Of a DNA stretch of 46,387 bases, positions 45,853 to 46,387 are shown in pieces. The stretch spans positions 1 through 46,387 of the forward strand of contig JAJEBR010000059.1 in assembly GCA_022822445.1 (NCBI GenBank), written 5' to 3'. The position numbers and the translations under genes are program-made. This DNA is from Gemmatimonadota bacterium. Lineage in GTDB: Bacteria; Gemmatimonadota; Gemmatimonadetes; Longimicrobiales; Gaopeijiaceae. Numbering within the stretch: the stretch's first letter is position 1; every line of letters begins with the position of its first letter. A model generated the notes under the pieces. It made no database searches and was not told the origin of the DNA. It saw nothing but the letters and a program-made list of their open reading frames with translations.

Positions 45853-46387
45853 TCAGTGTAGTGTATTCTCCTTTCCAGTGTCCTGGACACCATGCTGAGC
45901 CCCGTCCTCTTCGTCAACAGCGCTGACGGGGAGCGGGGGGTTGATCCAGACCTCTTCGGGGAGCTCGGCGGCCCGTGGCGGGCCCGCCACGAAGCGTTCC
46001 GGGCGGGCGGCGTAGGCGGCGGCGAGAACCTCCTGCCTCCGCCGGATCACCTCCGGCGCGTGGCCGAGGTGGACCTGCCCGGGCGTGAGCAGGCCGATGC
46101 CGCCGTGCCGGTGTTCGCCGTTGTACCAGGTGAAGAACGAGCGGCAGAAGGCCTTGGCCTCCTCGATGTCCGCGAACCGGCCCGGGAAGCCGGGGTGATA
46201 CTTGACCGTCTTGAACTGGGCCTCCGAGTACGGATTGTCGTTCGAGATCCTGGGGCGGCCGAGCGACTGCGTGACACCCAGATCGGCCAGGAGCTGGGCC
46301 GTGCACTTGGCCGTCATGGGAGCACCCCGGTCGGAGTGGAGGGTGAGCGCGTCGGGCCGGACGCCCTGCCCGAGGCAGCTCTCCTCG
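45853..46387 (-). mobile_element. IS3-family transposase (OrfB, rve/DDE), 3' part
   Basis: The frame enters from beyond the right edge and is read leftwards. It starts (in this window) EESCLGQGVRPDALTLHSDRGAPMTAKC, so the second catalytic Asp (HSDRG) is present; NDNPYSEAQFKTVKYHPGFPGRF carries the catalytic Glu; FFTWYNGEHRHGGIGLLTPGQVH and AAYAARPERFV...PEEVWINPP finish the integrase core. The first Asp, OrfA and the other end of the element lie outside. The reading frame ends in HGVQDTGKENTLH, close to the left terminus. The element abuts the HEPN gene, which suggests a recent insertion. Confidence 0.88.
45878..45890. repeat. Short palindrome near the IS3 element end
   Basis: GTGTCC-T-GGACAC forms a perfect 6-bp-arm palindrome at the 3' end of the transposase frame. 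IS3 elements end in TG-type inverted repeats, so this may be part of the terminal repeat, but the other end is not in the window and the exact boundary cannot be set. Confidence 0.35.

Overview
The window is about 46 kb of GC-rich bacterial chromosome. The codon bias, the Omp85-type barrels and signal peptides of a two-membrane cell, the exported beta-propeller and Tat proteins, and the fused aroA-cmk gene beside rpsA suggest Gemmatimonadota or a near relative. That placement is inference from gene style, not a search result.

Layout. (1) Positions 1-1992 are accessory: the 5' part of an exported beta-propeller gene, a small Cys-rich exported protein, and almost 1 kb without a convincing gene but with a 63-bp repeat. 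(2) Positions 1993-25682 form one long minus-strand housekeeping block, with many 1-22 nt overlaps. Read in the direction of transcription it holds rnz, tyrA, aroA-cmk and rpsA; then a periplasmic-binding-fold protein and a propionyl-CoA module (carboxyltransferase, PDZ protein, biotin carboxylase, biotin carrier, methylmalonyl-CoA mutase large subunit); then an FmdB-like zinc ribbon, argS, a PfkB kinase, purM and an envelope protein; and last ribD, ribE, ribBA, ribH and nusB. (3) Positions 25842-32538 are envelope and metabolism genes on both strands: a Tat-exported class V aminotransferase, CopC-CopD, an MscS-like channel, a serine beta-lactamase-fold protein, ApaG and a lipoprotein. (4) Positions 32710-42942 are a tightly packed plus-strand array A1-B1-A2-B2-B3. 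The A genes encode exported proteins with three copies of an internal motif. The B genes encode about 790-residue outer-membrane proteins with an Omp85-like C-terminal barrel and no recognisable POTRA domains. (5) Positions 42943-46387 are again accessory: a second copy of the 63-bp repeat in inverse orientation, a small membrane protein, a HigBA toxin-antitoxin pair, an 18-bp repeat fragment, a HEPN-like protein and the end of an IS3-family element that runs off the window.

How the genes work together. The rib genes make a near-complete riboflavin set, but the GTP cyclohydrolase II half of RibBA has lost its zinc cysteines, so the first step is probably done by another gene. The carboxylase and mutase genes convert propionyl-CoA towards succinyl-CoA; the epimerase and the B12-binding mutase subunit are not in the window. 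The best candidate for an undescribed system is the A/B array. Its 1-4 nt overlaps at the A-to-B junctions and repeated duplication suggest that A and B products act together at the outer membrane; their cargo cannot be told from sequence.
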